From assembly GCA_019217005.1 (NCBI GenBank), contig JAHBNG010000081.1, positions 1 through 64,000 on the forward strand: a DNA stretch of 64,000 nt, read 5' to 3'. This document shows positions 46,763-56,736 of the stretch, piece by piece. The number at the start of each line of letters is the position of its first letter. Positions within the stretch are counted from its first letter, which is position 1. The DNA is from Chloroflexi bacterium TSY (GTDB lineage: Bacteria > Chloroflexota > Anaerolineae > Caldilineales > Caldilineaceae). The position numbers and the translations under genes were made by a program. Under the pieces are notes generated by a model that was not told the DNA's origin, made no database searches, and saw only the letters and a list, made by a program, of their open reading frames with translations.

Positions 46763-47431
46763 TTACGTCAATAGTTCATAAGGGCCACCGATTTCCAACG
46801 CTTTTTGGTACGCTGGCCGGGCGTGAACGCGCTCAATGAACGCATTTAAGTTCGGGTATTTCTCCAATCCCGCACGAGCCTGCGCAGCTTCCAGTGGATA
46901 AATCAGCATGATGTCCGCGCCCGTTAGTTCATTTCCAGCAAACCATTGGCTTTTATCGAGCTCAGATTCCATTTGCTGTAGATGGGCTTCCAACGTTGGG
47001 TCGAGATACTTCTTTTTGACTTGAGCGGAAATCAATTTGCTGATTGGCCGAATAAAGAACGGAACAGGTGGTTTTTCGATGGCGCCAAACACTGTATACA
47101 TCACAAGCGGAGGCATGACCGAGCCTTCGCCAGCATATAGCCAATAGCGATAACGTAAATGCTCATCGGTGCCAGCGGCTGGCAATAGTTTGCCGTTGCC
47201 GTGCTGTTCTAGCAAGTAGTCAATAATGAAGCCCGTTTCAGCCACAACGCGCTCGCCATCGGTAATGACCGGTGATTTACCCAATGGATGAACAGCTTTC
47301 AATTCAGGTGGTGCCAGTCGGGTTTGTGGGTCGCGTTTATAGCGTTTCACTTCGTACTCGATGCCCATTTCTTCAAGCAACCAGAGAATGCGTTGAGAGC
47401 GGGAATTTTCCAAGTGATGCAGCGTAATCAT
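46763..47431 (-). CDS. Glutathione S-transferase family protein
   Basis: 222 aa with the thioredoxin-like N-terminal domain (ITLHHLENSRSQRILWLLEE, the substrate-side Ser cluster, then HPLGKSPVITDG cis-Pro) and the helical C-terminal domain (LTGADIMLIYPLEAA). Cytosolic transfer of glutathione or a related thiol to electrophiles; exact substrate unknown, and Chloroflexota may use other thiols. Start ATG 47431. It ends the minus-strand block and follows the ABC binding-protein gene after 47 bp. Confidence 0.88.
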   Translation of the reverse strand: MITLHHLENSRSQRILWLLEEMGIEYEVKRYKRDPQTRLAPPELKAVHPLGKSPVITDGERVVAETGFIIDYLLEQHGNGKLLPAAGTDEHLRYRYWLYAGEGSVMPPLVMYTVFGAIEKPPVPFFIRPISKLISAQVKKKYLDPTLEAHLQQMESELDKSQWFAGNELTGADIMLIYPLEAAQARAGLEKYPNLNAFIERVHARPAYQKALEIGGPYELLT

Positions 47432-47478
47432 GGTTGGGTTCCAATCTCACTCCCCGGGCGATATGAACCTGGAATCTC

Positions 47479-48876
47479 TTAACTCTTCCCCTGTTCTTTC
47501 GCCAAAATCGCATTCGCCTCTGGCACAGCTTCTCTCATCGCCTCTTCAGCTGTCTTATCTCCGATCCAAACTGCGTCGAGAGCAGGATTAATGATAGCCG
47601 ATGCTTCGGGCCATCCAATGGGTTGATAGAGTACGTCGCCAAAACGCGGTAAAAACTCAGTGGCGATCTTCTCGTAGTCAGTTGGATGGACGCCATCGGT
47701 GATCCATTCATCTAAACCTTCGTCAGTCATCAAGGCTGATTGACTCGGGAGCCACAGACCGATCTTACAGAACTGAGTTTGGTAGAAAGGAGTTGACAGG
47801 AAACGAACCCATTCCCACGCCTCCTCAGGGTGCGACGTGCCAGTGAGAGCCGAGTGGAGATGAGCCTGCATGTCCGTGGCAGGGTTTTCGCCGAGTGCGG
47901 GTAAGACCGCCGTGTCCAAGGTTGCTTCGATCTTGTGCATCCACGCCAGCGCCCATGAACCGTCTATCGCCATTGCTAGCTTACGGTTTTCCAGCATTTG
48001 GGTATTGCTCATGCCTAGCTCTTGCATGGCCGATCCTTGAGGCGCCACATTGTGAACCAGAACCAGATCGGCGATCATTTGGATGGCTTGGGTTGCTTCA
48101 GGTGTGTCTAAAATAAGCAATTCTGTATCAGAATCGACCCAATCGCCGCCATTGGAAACAATAGCAGAGTGAAGCGGAATCCACCAAGTAGGCCAATGTA
48201 CACCCCACTGATCGATGTTGTCGGGGTCGAAGCCAGAATCGCCGGGGTGGTTGCCATTGATATCGACAGTCAACTGTTTGGCCACGTCGACAAAGTGATC
48301 CCAACTCCAAGCTTCATCTGGATCGTTAGTCGGTGCATCGATGCCTGCATCGGCAAAGACATCGGCGTTTAAGTAGATGTGTGGGGCAACCCAACAAGAT
48401 CCGATGCCGTACCAACGTCCCTCACTCGTACATCTGTCGAATTCTTGGGGCTGAATAAAGTAGTCCTCAGCTCCAAGTAGATCATCAGCCTCAAGTTGGT
48501 CAGTGATATCCATCAACACACCATCACGGATAAAGGTACGATACTTGTCACCCTGAATAAAGGCTGTATCGGGTGGCGTTCCCGCGGCCAGATTGGCCAG
48601 GAATTTTTCCGAGTAGTTTTCAGGGGTGTGCAACCAATTCACGCTGATGCCTGGCTGCTCTTCTTGAAAGACCTCAATGGCCGCGCGTACCCCTTCATCC
48701 TCTTCAGCACCATCCCAGCCCATAAAGCTAATCTCGGTCACAGCGGCATCTGCCGCTCCATCGCCGGCGGCACCACCTGGAGCCGCGCCGGGTGCACAAG
48801 CGGCCAAGGCAGAAACGGTCGCTGTCACGCCTGCCAGGCGTAGAAATCCGCGTCGAGATAGAGTATGGTTTGTCAT
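47479..48876 (-). CDS. ABC sugar transporter substrate-binding lipoprotein
   Basis: 465 aa from ATG 48876 (upstream AAAGGAG about 11 bases away; the longer ORF from 48918 adds 14 unlikely residues). Tat signal with lipobox: [19 protein letters not shown]...AACAPG. Extracellular solute-binding family 1 fold ([31 protein letters not shown], split by me). It binds a sugar outside the membrane and delivers it to the two permeases encoded just upstream. No ATPase gene is near, as is usual for this family, where a shared MsmK-like ATPase serves. Intact, unlike the second binding-protein gene at 53000. Confidence 0.9.
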   Translation of the reverse strand: MTNHTLSRRGFLRLAGVTATVSALAACAPGAAPGGAAGDGAADAAVTEISFMGWDGAEEDEGVRAAIEVFQEEQPGISVNWLHTPENYSEKFLANLAAGTPPDTAFIQGDKYRTFIRDGVLMDITDQLEADDLLGAEDYFIQPQEFDRCTSEGRWYGIGSCWVAPHIYLNADVFADAGIDAPTNDPDEAWSWDHFVDVAKQLTVDINGNHPGDSGFDPDNIDQWGVHWPTWWIPLHSAIVSNGGDWVDSDTELLILDTPEATQAIQMIADLVLVHNVAPQGSAMQELGMSNTQMLENRKLAMAIDGSWALAWMHKIEATLDTAVLPALGENPATDMQAHLHSALTGTSHPEEAWEWVRFLSTPFYQTQFCKIGLWLPSQSALMTDEGLDEWITDGVHPTDYEKIATEFLPRFGDVLYQPIGWPEASAIINPALDAVWIGDKTAEEAMREAVPEANAILAKEQGKS

Positions 48877-49053
48877 GATGGGTTGTCTCCTTTGTTGTAG
48901 GCACCTTGGGAAAATCAAATCTTATACAATTTCGCCCGATAAACTCGAGGATATCTGTTTGCCAGCCTGGGGAAGAAGCTAGCGATGAAAGGCACTAATA
49001 ATTTCTGTATGCTACTATAGTCGGTATTGCCTGTCAAACAGATCATTTATTTA

Positions 49054-49980
49054 TTACCCCTTCACCCCACTCACCACAACACCCTGAATAAAATAGCGCT
49101 GCGCAAAAAAGAAGAGAATTAGACAGGGCAACATTACCAAAATTGACACCACCATCAGGTGTGCCCATGTGCGAGTGGGACCAAAGCCAGAGTTGGCGGC
49201 GGCGGTGCGATAAAATTGCATGGCAATCGCCAGAGTATGCTTCTCCGTTGAGTTGAGGTAGATGATGGGGGCCAGAAAGTCGTTCCACTGTTCCAAGAAA
49301 GTGAAGATCGAGACTGTCGCCAGGGCTGGTTTGGAGAGAGGTAAGATGATGCGCCAGTAGATGCCCAAATTGCTGCAGCCGTCAATGCGCGCTGCGTCGT
49401 CCATTTCGCGAGGGATGGAGAGAAAAAATTGACGTAAGAGGAAGATGTAAAACGCCCCCAGTCCCAGCCAGTTTGGGATAATCAAAGGCAGAAATGTATC
49501 GACCCAGCCAATCTTTTGAAACAGAACGTAGGTCGGAATCAGCGTGATGTGATAGGGAATCATCCTGGTGGCTAGCACCAGGATAAAGAGCGGTTCTCGT
49601 AAACGAAACCGCATTCGGGCAAAGGCAAAAGCAGCCATCGAGGTGCTAAGCAAGCGACCGATAATCACCGAGATGGTAATGATGAGCGTGTTTTGTAGAC
49701 CGAGAAAGAAGGGAAAGCGATCCAGCGCGTCGATATAGTTGTGCCACTGGATCTTACTCGGAATCCAGATCGGCGGCACCTGGAAGATCTCAAATTCTTG
49801 CTTGAACGAGCTGGACAACATCCAGAAAAAGGGAATCATAAGCAAGACGCCCAGACTAGTCAATAGCAGATAAGTGAACGCATTGCCCACACCATCGCGG
49901 ACGCTACGGCGTTGATACCAGGGAATCTGTTGTGTTGATTGTGACTGGAATGTTTGGGGTGTTGTCTCCATGTTGGCCAC
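49054..49980 (-). CDS. ABC sugar permease (MalG type)
   Basis: 308 aa, six membrane helices. EAA loop IPREMDDAARIDGCSNLGIY that contacts the ATPase, with the usual spacing to the C-terminus (QRYFIQGVVVSGVKG). Start GTG 49980 overlaps the TAG of the malF-type gene (TAGTG); ATG 49971 is an alternative. First gene after the frameshifted MalF-type permease, followed by the binding protein. Confidence 0.92.
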   Translation of the reverse strand: MANMETTPQTFQSQSTQQIPWYQRRSVRDGVGNAFTYLLLTSLGVLLMIPFFWMLSSSFKQEFEIFQVPPIWIPSKIQWHNYIDALDRFPFFLGLQNTLIITISVIIGRLLSTSMAAFAFARMRFRLREPLFILVLATRMIPYHITLIPTYVLFQKIGWVDTFLPLIIPNWLGLGAFYIFLLRQFFLSIPREMDDAARIDGCSNLGIYWRIILPLSKPALATVSIFTFLEQWNDFLAPIIYLNSTEKHTLAIAMQFYRTAAANSGFGPTRTWAHLMVVSILVMLPCLILFFFAQRYFIQGVVVSGVKG

Positions 49981-50887
49981 TATGCTCGCCCCTCCTCACC
50001 TTCGTAATAGACCCAACCCGACGTACGGAAGACAACAATCGTAAAAAGCAAAATGATAAAAAAGAGCACCCAAGCCAGGGCCGAGGCGTATCCCATCTTA
50101 AAGTAGCGCCATCCTTGTCGGTAAATGTAAAGAACGTAGAAAAGAGTCGAGTTGGCCGGACCACCGCCGGTGATAACAAAAGCGCTTGTGAAGACCTGCC
50201 ACGAACCGATAATGCCCATTAGTAAGTTGAAGAAGATGACGGGTGTGGTCATGGGAAGTGTAATGTGGCGAAAGCGATGCCAGCTGCCGGCGCCATCTAG
50301 TTCCGCCGCTTCATAGAGATGGGTCGGTACCCCTTGTAATCCAGCCAAGTAGATGACCATGCCACCACCTACACCCCAGAGGCTGGTGATGATCAACGTT
50401 GTCAGTGCCCAATCTGGGCTACCAAACCAGCGTGGCCCCTGGATACCAAAAAAGCTCAATGCGCTATTGACAACCCCATATCGGGATGGAAGACCCAGAG
50501 CCACATCACGGCCACAGCAATGCCTGAAACCACGGCTGGCATATAGAATATGGTGCGCCACATGGAGAGTCCCCAGACGTTCCGATTGAGCAGCAATGCC
50601 ACGGCATACCCAGCCGCCACCAGCAGTGGTACGCTGACAAAGGTGTAGACAGCCGTCACCTGGAGTGATTTCCAGAAGAGCTCGTCCCCCGTAAACATCT
50701 GGCGAAAGTTAGCCAAGCCAATAAATTCGGGCGATTTGAGGATAGCGTATTCGGTGAGTGAAAAATAGATAGACGCCAGCAGTGGTCCAAGAAGAAAGAC
50801 AACGAATCCTAAAATCCAGGGGGCCAGGAATAGATAGGCTTCGATCTCTTCGCGTTGTTGTATCGTAAAACGATCTAAGATGCGCAT
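49980..50887 (-). pseudogene. ABC sugar permease (MalF type), single-base frameshift
   Basis: N-terminal part MRILDRFTIQQREEIEAYLF...MWLWVFHPD and C-terminal part YGVVNSALSFFGIQG...TSGWVYYEGEEGRA are each perfect family matches but lie in frames one base apart. The break is at about 50480: GATATGGG where GATTATGGG would give WVFHPDYGVVNSAL. Start ATG 50887 (the ORF extends to 50965). EAA loop LYEAAELDGAGSWHRF is intact in the second part. Without a compensating shift the importer is inactive. Confidence 0.85.
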
Positions 50888-50942
50888 GTTGTGCGGTTTT
50901 CCTATGATGTTGATGGGACAGGGAATTTCAGTCTTTTGAGGA

Positions 50943-51415
50943 TCAGTCTGGCGGAGTGAGTCCAATCACAGCATAGCGCCCCTCGCCCTCTATCCAACCA
51001 ATCATAAATGCAATTAGATTCATTTCAATGGGCGCGTCCGCAAAGAAGGGGTCGTGGATGTAAATGGTATTGTTGTCTTCATCAATGCCAACAACAACGA
51101 CGGCATGTTTGTGACTTCATCGCCCCAGTGCTCCCACCCTATTGTATGGACACTGACGATGATGGGCAGCCCCAGATCAATATATCGTTCAAACTGCGAT
51201 AGTTCACCATATTCTTCGCTGATGATCGAGAGTCCAAGGGTTTCTAGGTATCGTAAGTTGCTGAACGGTGTGTAGGATGGTTCTGCTCTCAGCATTTTAT
51301 ACAAGCGTTCATATCTTACTTGGATTTCCAGGTAATTTAACACCATCTCCGCACAAGCGACCAAACAATCAGATTCATGTCTCTGCTGTTTGTGTCCGAA
51401 GTTTGACAATAGCAT
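50943..51415 (-). pseudogene. C39/papain-like cysteine peptidase, frameshifted
   Basis: From ATG 51415: MLLSNFGHKQQRHESDCLVA with the catalytic Cys, then LETLGLSIIS and IIVSVHTIGWEHWGDEVTN. A missing C at about 51110 (ACAAACATG for ACAAACCATG) shifts the frame. In the restored frame NHAVVVVGIDEDNNTIYIHDP provides the catalytic His and Asp, ending RYAVIGLTPPD at 50943. So the uncorrected protein lacks His and Asp and is inactive. It starts inside the end of the upstream gene, a coupled pair. Confidence 0.8.
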
Positions 51416-52004
51416 TCGAGCGTTCTCTGATCTTCTTAACCTGAAGGTCATCCAGAGGGATGGGTTCACCGATTTCGGCATCTACATCAATTGTCCCCAT
51501 AATACCCAAGATCCCAACTCTCGGTAGTTGAAGTTTGATGGCAAATTGCCAAATAGGGCGCTCAAGAGGGATGAATAGACCACCGTTAACACTATAGTGC
51601 ATACTTATCTGCATAGTTAGGTAGCCGTTTGCCCGCCGCCGAGCGTATTCAGACAGGACATAGCCATCTTCATTCAGTGGCAGGACGCCTTTGCTCTTTG
51701 CCTCGGCAATGGCTGCGTGCTCACGAACGACACGAATCTCGTCACTTGTAAACGGAGTGACTCGGCCGGTCTTCGTGTCGACGTGAATGGCTCTCAGCGG
51801 CGCATGAGCGCTGCACACGAAGAAACGCCAACGCCCGGTTTCTGATGGCTTGTCAAGGTGATGATCGCCCGCAATAACCTTGAGCGCGGGATCGATGTTT
51901 GCAGTCACATATTTGCTGGCTACATCGAGCGCTTTCGCTCTGGTGAAGGTTGAAGGGAGAGCACTCGATTCTAAAGTCTCTACAGGGACAGCTTGCATAA
52001 TCAT
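51375..52004 (-). CDS. Unknown protein coupled to a C39-like peptidase
   Basis: 209 aa, not recognised. The segment WRFFVCSAHAPLRAIHVDTKTG resembles a PepSY-like beta motif; the C-terminal half (EIGEPIPLDDLQVKKIRERS) is a short helical tail. No signal peptide or membrane segment. The last 41 bases overlap the peptidase start, and both are on the minus strand, so they were one transcript. It may be a partner or inhibitor of the peptidase (inference). Start ATG 52004 or 51998. Confidence 0.55.
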   Translation of the reverse strand: MIMQAVPVETLESSALPSTFTRAKALDVASKYVTANIDPALKVIAGDHHLDKPSETGRWRFFVCSAHAPLRAIHVDTKTGRVTPFTSDEIRVVREHAAIAEAKSKGVLPLNEDGYVLSEYARRRANGYLTMQISMHYSVNGGLFIPLERPIWQFAIKLQLPRVGILGIMGTIDVDAEIGEPIPLDDLQVKKIRERSNAIVKLRTQTAET

Positions 52005-52137
52005 TCTCCTGCATCCACGGCAGTCTTGGCTGAGTCTATCCTAGCGGGGAGACTACTTTGAGTCAATCCCGCATACGACAGAAGGCATCTTGCAGATTGG
52101 AATCAGTACAAGAACAGTAGCAACTTGAATCAAGTTG

Positions 52138-52443
52138 CTAGTTGATTGCTTCAGCACGGATTTCTCGAATGATCGAACTGATTTCCTCTTTGGATTGGAG
52201 ATGTCTTGTCAGGGCTTCTTCCGTCGTCTCCAGTATCCGATCACCAAATGATCTAGCGATATCTTGTCGCAAGCCTTGCCCAATATAGAACTTCAGTACT
52301 GCCTGAACCGACATATCTCGTCTAACTGCGACCTGCTTAAGCGAGTTTAGCGTATCCGTTGGGATCCCTATAGATACTGTATCCGTCTCACGTTGACGAA
52401 ATTTAAGATCGAATTCTTCTATCTCGGCTTTATGTTTCTTCAT
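52138..52443 (-). CDS. BrnA-type antitoxin
   Basis: 101 aa from ATG 52443, with AGAGGAAG five bases upstream. Contains RQRETDTVSIGIPTDTLNSL, a ribbon-helix-helix-like C-terminal region (QAVLKFYIGQGLRQDIA). BrnA binds the BrnT RNase toxin and the operator. Frame is intact. The ORF extends upstream through the BrnT remnant, but that part is a frame artefact. Confidence 0.75.
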   Translation of the reverse strand: MKKHKAEIEEFDLKFRQRETDTVSIGIPTDTLNSLKQVAVRRDMSVQAVLKFYIGQGLRQDIARSFGDRILETTEEALTRHLQSKEEISSIIREIRAEAIN

Positions 52444-52701
52444 ATGACTTCCTCTCTTTGCGCGTTGCACGACGCGCAGATATGATGCGTGTCCGTTCGT
52501 ATCGCTCCACAAAAACGACGAGTAAAATGCGTTGCGAGAGTGAGTAACCGATGATAAAATCTCGTTGCTCATCATCAGTGGAAGCATCTCCCGTTTGATA
52601 AAATGGATCGAAGAAGACTTCGGCTGCTTCTGAACGTTGCTTTGCGCTTTATTCTCATCCCATTCAAACTCGATTTCCTGAAGTTGGTATGCGATGTCCA
52701 T
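52430..52701 (-). pseudogene. BrnT-type toxin, internal deletion and frameshift
   Basis: N-terminus IEFEWDENKAQSNVQK is the BrnT start. The following family segment HGVxFEEA is largely missing and the frame changes. The rest (EAAEVFFDPFYQTGDAS...RDFIIGYSLSQRILLVVFVE...RIISARRATRKERKSYEET) is complete in another frame and stops at 52430. So the toxin is dead while the antitoxin remains. Confidence 0.8.
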
Positions 52702-52999
52702 GAGACAATTCTATCTGGTCTCTGGTTGACTGGGCAAGTCGGTATGACATAAAGCAAGATTTTACGGCTCAACCGGAATCCGTGTAGTTGACACATGGCA
52801 AAAAGATTAGCGCCGGTTGATTAGCCGAAGGCGTATTGCCTGTACTGAGTAGCGTACCGAAGTGAAACCAAAGCGAGCCTACCACATGAGATCCTGTTGA
52901 ACCGATTTTACTTTGGCAAGTGTTCATTACAATTGATGGCAACAAAGAAGGGGTTCGACTCATATCGAACCCCTTTCAATTGCACAGAAATAAAAAAAA
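52702..52999. other. Intergenic region before the binding-protein pseudogene
   Basis: No ORF other than short shadows. Contains the terminator at 52948 and nothing else recognised. Confidence 0.4.
52948..52975 (-). terminator. Hairpin terminator after the binding-protein gene
   Basis: AAGGGGTTCGA (52948-52958) is the perfect complement of 52965-52975 across CTCATA. It lies 25 bp beyond the minus-strand stop at 53000; the T tract on the minus strand is short. Confidence 0.75.
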
Positions 53000-54345
53000 C
53001 TACGCCGCCAACAAACTATCCGTCTGCTCCTTGGCACTCGTCATCGCTTCTTCAACCGTCTTATCACCATTATAAATCAGATCGTTCTCAGCTTGCAGAA
53101 TATCGGTGATCTGATTGCCTTGTGGACCAAGGCTGAACGGGCGCGCGGCACCATCTTCGATGGCTGCGTCCTGACGGGCGATGATCAGGTTCCACACTTT
53201 GCCTTGGGCTTCGCTTTCTGCTTCGGGCAGAACGCTGGCTGGATCGTAGACGGGAATGGTTCCAACCTTGGTGAAGGCTACCTGTCCTTCCAGTCGGGTG
53301 GTGGCCCAACTGATGTAATCATAAGCCGCATCTTTGACATCCGATGCCGAACTCACGCACCAACCGTTGCCCCCATATTTGTTGGCGCGCCGCCCCTCAA
53401 AGGGTGGTGTGATCACGCCCCACTCGAAGTTGGCCTTTTTCATGGTGCCATAAATGTTCCACATCCAAGTCATGGCCACTTTTCCGCTTAAGTAGGGGCC
53501 TTCTGTGCTCAAGAGTCCTTCATCATCTGGGCGGGTTGCAACACCATGAACCAGTTCAAGATCGACTAACCACTGCCATGCTTCGATGAATTCTGGATCG
53601 GTGAAACGAGCCACGGTGGGATTGGAGTGGGTGACATCATCATAAAACTCGCCGCCATTGGTCCAAACCATATCTCGTTGCGGACTCCAAACGCCGCGAC
53701 CGAGACCACCCAGCCCCCACTGCTCGTAATTGCCCTCTGATTCCTGTTTGGTCAACTCCTTGGCGGCCTCCAGGAAGGTGTTCCAATTCCAGGTCATAAA
53801 CTCATCGGTCCCAAATTCAGGAACCGAGATACCAGCTTCGGCAAAAAGATCCTTGTTGACGACAATGTCTGCACTATCTGGATGCCACTGAGGCAGTCCG
53901 AAGGGGACGCCATCGACGCCAGTATCCAATCCAGGATCAATCGCCCATTTGTTTGGATCGATCTCGGCGTCAGCTTCTAGGTAGGAGGTGAGATCCACCG
54001 AAATGCCCTGTGGCAGCAGTGAGCCAAAGAAGCCCGCATCTAAGAAGAAGGCATCGGGTGCAGTTCCAGCAGCAATGGTCGTCGGGAGCTTGTCGGCATA
54101 GCCATCCCATGGGGCTGGTTCGTTGGAGATTTCGTACTCGGGCCGGTTGTCAGCGAAAAGATTGATCGAGTCATCAAAGTTTGCACCCCACCAGTGGGTA
54201 ATGCGTAGCGGAGTCTTCTCGCCGTCTTCAACAGCACCGTCACTTGAGGGCGCTGGTGCACGCATGCAGCCAGCGCTGCACTGGCCAATGCAAAGGTGCT
54301 TAACTGCAAAAAATTTCGTCGGGAGAGTTGATTGAACTATGACAT
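53000..54345 (-). pseudogene. ABC substrate-binding lipoprotein with broken signal sequence
   Basis: The mature part (RITHWWGANFDDSINLFADN ... KTVEEAMTSAKEQTDSLLAA) is a normal family 1 solute-binding protein. The expected Tat lipoprotein signal is in another frame: FNQLSRRNFLQLSTFALASA then ALAAC. It begins ATG-TCA-TAG at 54345, so a stop codon sits at codon 3, and a frame change near 54262 separates it from APAPSSDG. The long ORF reaching 54445 has no sensible signal. Without these lesions it would export by Tat and be lipidated. The two lesions suggest decay of this transporter gene. Confidence 0.8.
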
Positions 54346-54426
54346 AGGGTTCTCCTTTGGTGATTTGAAAACAAGAAGTAAGAGAGATATACCATACAAT
54401 CAGGATTATGGCGAATCGAAATGATA

Positions 54427-55341
54427 CTATACTTCTTCTTTCCAATACAGTTCTTTTAAACGACGAATATACTCGCGATCTCGCTTCTCAACTGCTTCAT
54501 CAAATTTCTGCGGATCCACAAACCAGGGCGTCCGTTGAGACATCCGGTCTCGAATCTTCTCATTCTCAATGGTTCTGGCCCGACCCGCATCGACAGGCCA
54601 CTTCCAGATGCCTGCCAGATCATAGTGCATAAATGGGCCTTCATGGGGCATACGGAACCCAAAGGTGGAGATAATGCCCAACTCGATATCTTCGGCAGAG
54701 GCCATGCCCTCTGCCCACAGTTGTAACGCCTCCCGACCCATGGCACCCTGGATGCGGTTTAGCAGATAGCCCGGCAGTTCCTTTTTCAGCCGAATTGGCA
54801 CTTTCTTGACTCGCTCCATTAAGTCGCACGTGAGCTCATACGTTTCGTCTGTGGTTTCTGGCCCTTTGGCAACCTCTACCCCAGGCACAATGTGAGGTGG
54901 GGCAAAATAGTGGGTCAGCACAATCTTGTCTTGGCGTTTTACATCAGAGCCGAAATCACTGAGGACGAATCCAGAAGTATTGCTGGCAAGAATCGTATGC
55001 GGCGGGCAGAGTTCATCCAACTTGTTGAATAGTTCACGTTTGTCTTTCGAGCGTTCGACAATGGCCTCGGTCACAAAATCGCTATTTTGGGCCAACTCCG
55101 CCACGTCGGTCGTGGGGGTGATGCGACTGACCGTTTCATCGGCTTGCTGACGCGTGATGAGTTCTCCTTCAACAAAGAGAGCCATAGCCGATCGAACATT
55201 TTTCATCGACTGTTCCAAGATCTCGTCGCTCAAATCACTCATCATTGTGGGATAGCCCCAAAGCGCAAAATTGATGGCGATCCCAAACCCCATTGTGCCG
55301 CTGCCGATGACGCCTATTTGTTTGATATCGTTTAGTTGCAT
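54427..55341 (-). CDS. 3-hydroxyacyl-CoA dehydrogenase family protein
   Basis: 304 aa, N-terminal Rossmann GVIGSGTMGFGIAINFALWG, then acidic DLSDE, DFVTEAIVE and ILASNTSG, all typical of 3-hydroxyacyl-CoA dehydrogenases. The C-terminal helical domain has NRIQGAMGREALQLWAEG. Likely NAD-dependent oxidation of a hydroxyacyl-CoA or a related beta-hydroxy acid. Start ATG 55341. It precedes the sugar-binding protein on the same strand, so a role in catabolism of the imported compound is possible. Confidence 0.88.
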   Translation of the reverse strand: MQLNDIKQIGVIGSGTMGFGIAINFALWGYPTMMSDLSDEILEQSMKNVRSAMALFVEGELITRQQADETVSRITPTTDVAELAQNSDFVTEAIVERSKDKRELFNKLDELCPPHTILASNTSGFVLSDFGSDVKRQDKIVLTHYFAPPHIVPGVEVAKGPETTDETYELTCDLMERVKKVPIRLKKELPGYLLNRIQGAMGREALQLWAEGMASAEDIELGIISTFGFRMPHEGPFMHYDLAGIWKWPVDAGRARTIENEKIRDRMSQRTPWFVDPQKFDEAVEKRDREYIRRLKELYWKEEV

Positions 55342-55405
55342 CTGTGTCTCCTACTGGTTGATTGGAAAAGAATGTGTTAACAATTCACCATTAGCAATTC
55401 ACAAT

Positions 55406-56647
55406 TTACAATTCCTGCTCCTCCACCTCTCGAATACGGCCATACATGAGCAGAATCGCCATGCCAATGGCTGCACCACCCAAAGCAATGGCGAGTGGGG
55501 CCCCCATCACCTCGGCGATCGAACCGAGGACAATGCCTCCGACCCATGTAAAACCGAAGACTTGTGTATAGATTCCCTGCACGCGACCCTGCATCTGATC
55601 GGCTGTGACCAATAGAACCATTGCCGTGATCGTCACCTCAAAGGCCATCAAGGCGCCTTGCATGAGAAGCATCAGAAAGAGCGACAATAAATAAGAAGAT
55701 GAGAGTGAGAAGAGAAGGATGGCAATGGTTGTGCAAAGACCGCTCAATAAAATCAATCTTGTTTTGTCTTTGAAATCACCCCACCCGGCGATGATTGCCG
55801 TTGAAATAAGGGACCCAAGAGCGCCATCTGCGGTTAAGAATCCAAGTCCAGATGCATCAACATGTAGCACATCACGGGCAACCACGGGGAGCATGGACAG
55901 GTTTGACCAACCAAGTAGCGACATGAGAAATGCCAGGATAATTAAGGGAAACAAGGCACGATTGTTGCGAATATAGGCGAATCCTCTGCTGATAGCCTGC
56001 AAGACCTGTTCTTTTTGTTCCATTGTTGGTCGAAAATTTCCTTGTACCATCAAAATGCACCCTGTTGCAATGAATCCACAGCTCGCAGCAAAGAGATAGC
56101 CGCTTCCAATCCCAAACGCCGCAACCAACATCCCCGCAATTCCGGATGCGACAATGTTCCCGGCATTAAATCCCAGCATCTGAGCCGCCGAGGCATTGAG
56201 AACACGATGCGGTCCCACGGTTTGAAAGATCATCGTATTGATCGCAGGCCACCGGATCGACACGAAAGCTCCTTCGAAGATACTAGCTACGAGGATGTGC
56301 CACAACTCAATCTGCCCGAAAAGAACCAAGAAACCCAATGTCAGAGCAATTAAGCTCGTACAAAACTCCGCGATCAACAACGCGAGCCGTCGATTGACCC
56401 GATCAAGCAAAACACCCGCAAGGCTTCCCAGTAGAATTTGGGTCAGCCCACGAAGAGCCGGTGCGGCACCCACCCAAAATGGTGAGTCGGTAATGGTCAA
56501 GACCAGCCAGCCTCTTACCACGAAAACAGTGATCAGCCGCATCGTCCCAAAGACCGAGTTGAGCCAAATCCAGCGATACGCTGGAATGGCCAGAGAAATT
56601 GTTAGACGCTGGAGATAGGTTGAGTTATCTACGGTGGTTGATTTCAT
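55406..56647 (-). CDS. MFS transporter (EntS/MFS_3-like)
   Basis: 413 aa with about 12 hydrophobic helices; LAGVLLDRVNRRLALLIAEF is the loop 2-3 signature of major facilitator exporters of the EntS/DHA3 type. Substrate unknown, probably a drug or metabolite exporter. Start ATG 56647, divergent from the pdxA-like gene 89 bp away. Confidence 0.87.
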   Translation of the reverse strand: MKSTTVDNSTYLQRLTISLAIPAYRWIWLNSVFGTMRLITVFVVRGWLVLTITDSPFWVGAAPALRGLTQILLGSLAGVLLDRVNRRLALLIAEFCTSLIALTLGFLVLFGQIELWHILVASIFEGAFVSIRWPAINTMIFQTVGPHRVLNASAAQMLGFNAGNIVASGIAGMLVAAFGIGSGYLFAASCGFIATGCILMVQGNFRPTMEQKEQVLQAISRGFAYIRNNRALFPLIILAFLMSLLGWSNLSMLPVVARDVLHVDASGLGFLTADGALGSLISTAIIAGWGDFKDKTRLILLSGLCTTIAILLFSLSSSYLLSLFLMLLMQGALMAFEVTITAMVLLVTADQMQGRVQGIYTQVFGFTWVGGIVLGSIAEVMGAPLAIALGGAAIGMAILLMYGRIREVEEQEL

Positions 56648-56736
56648 GATGGTGATTAATGGTCTGGTTTTCTATGGTATAATAAATTGACCCTTGAATA
56701 CGGGCAAAAATAGAGATGGAATATAAGGATCCTTTC

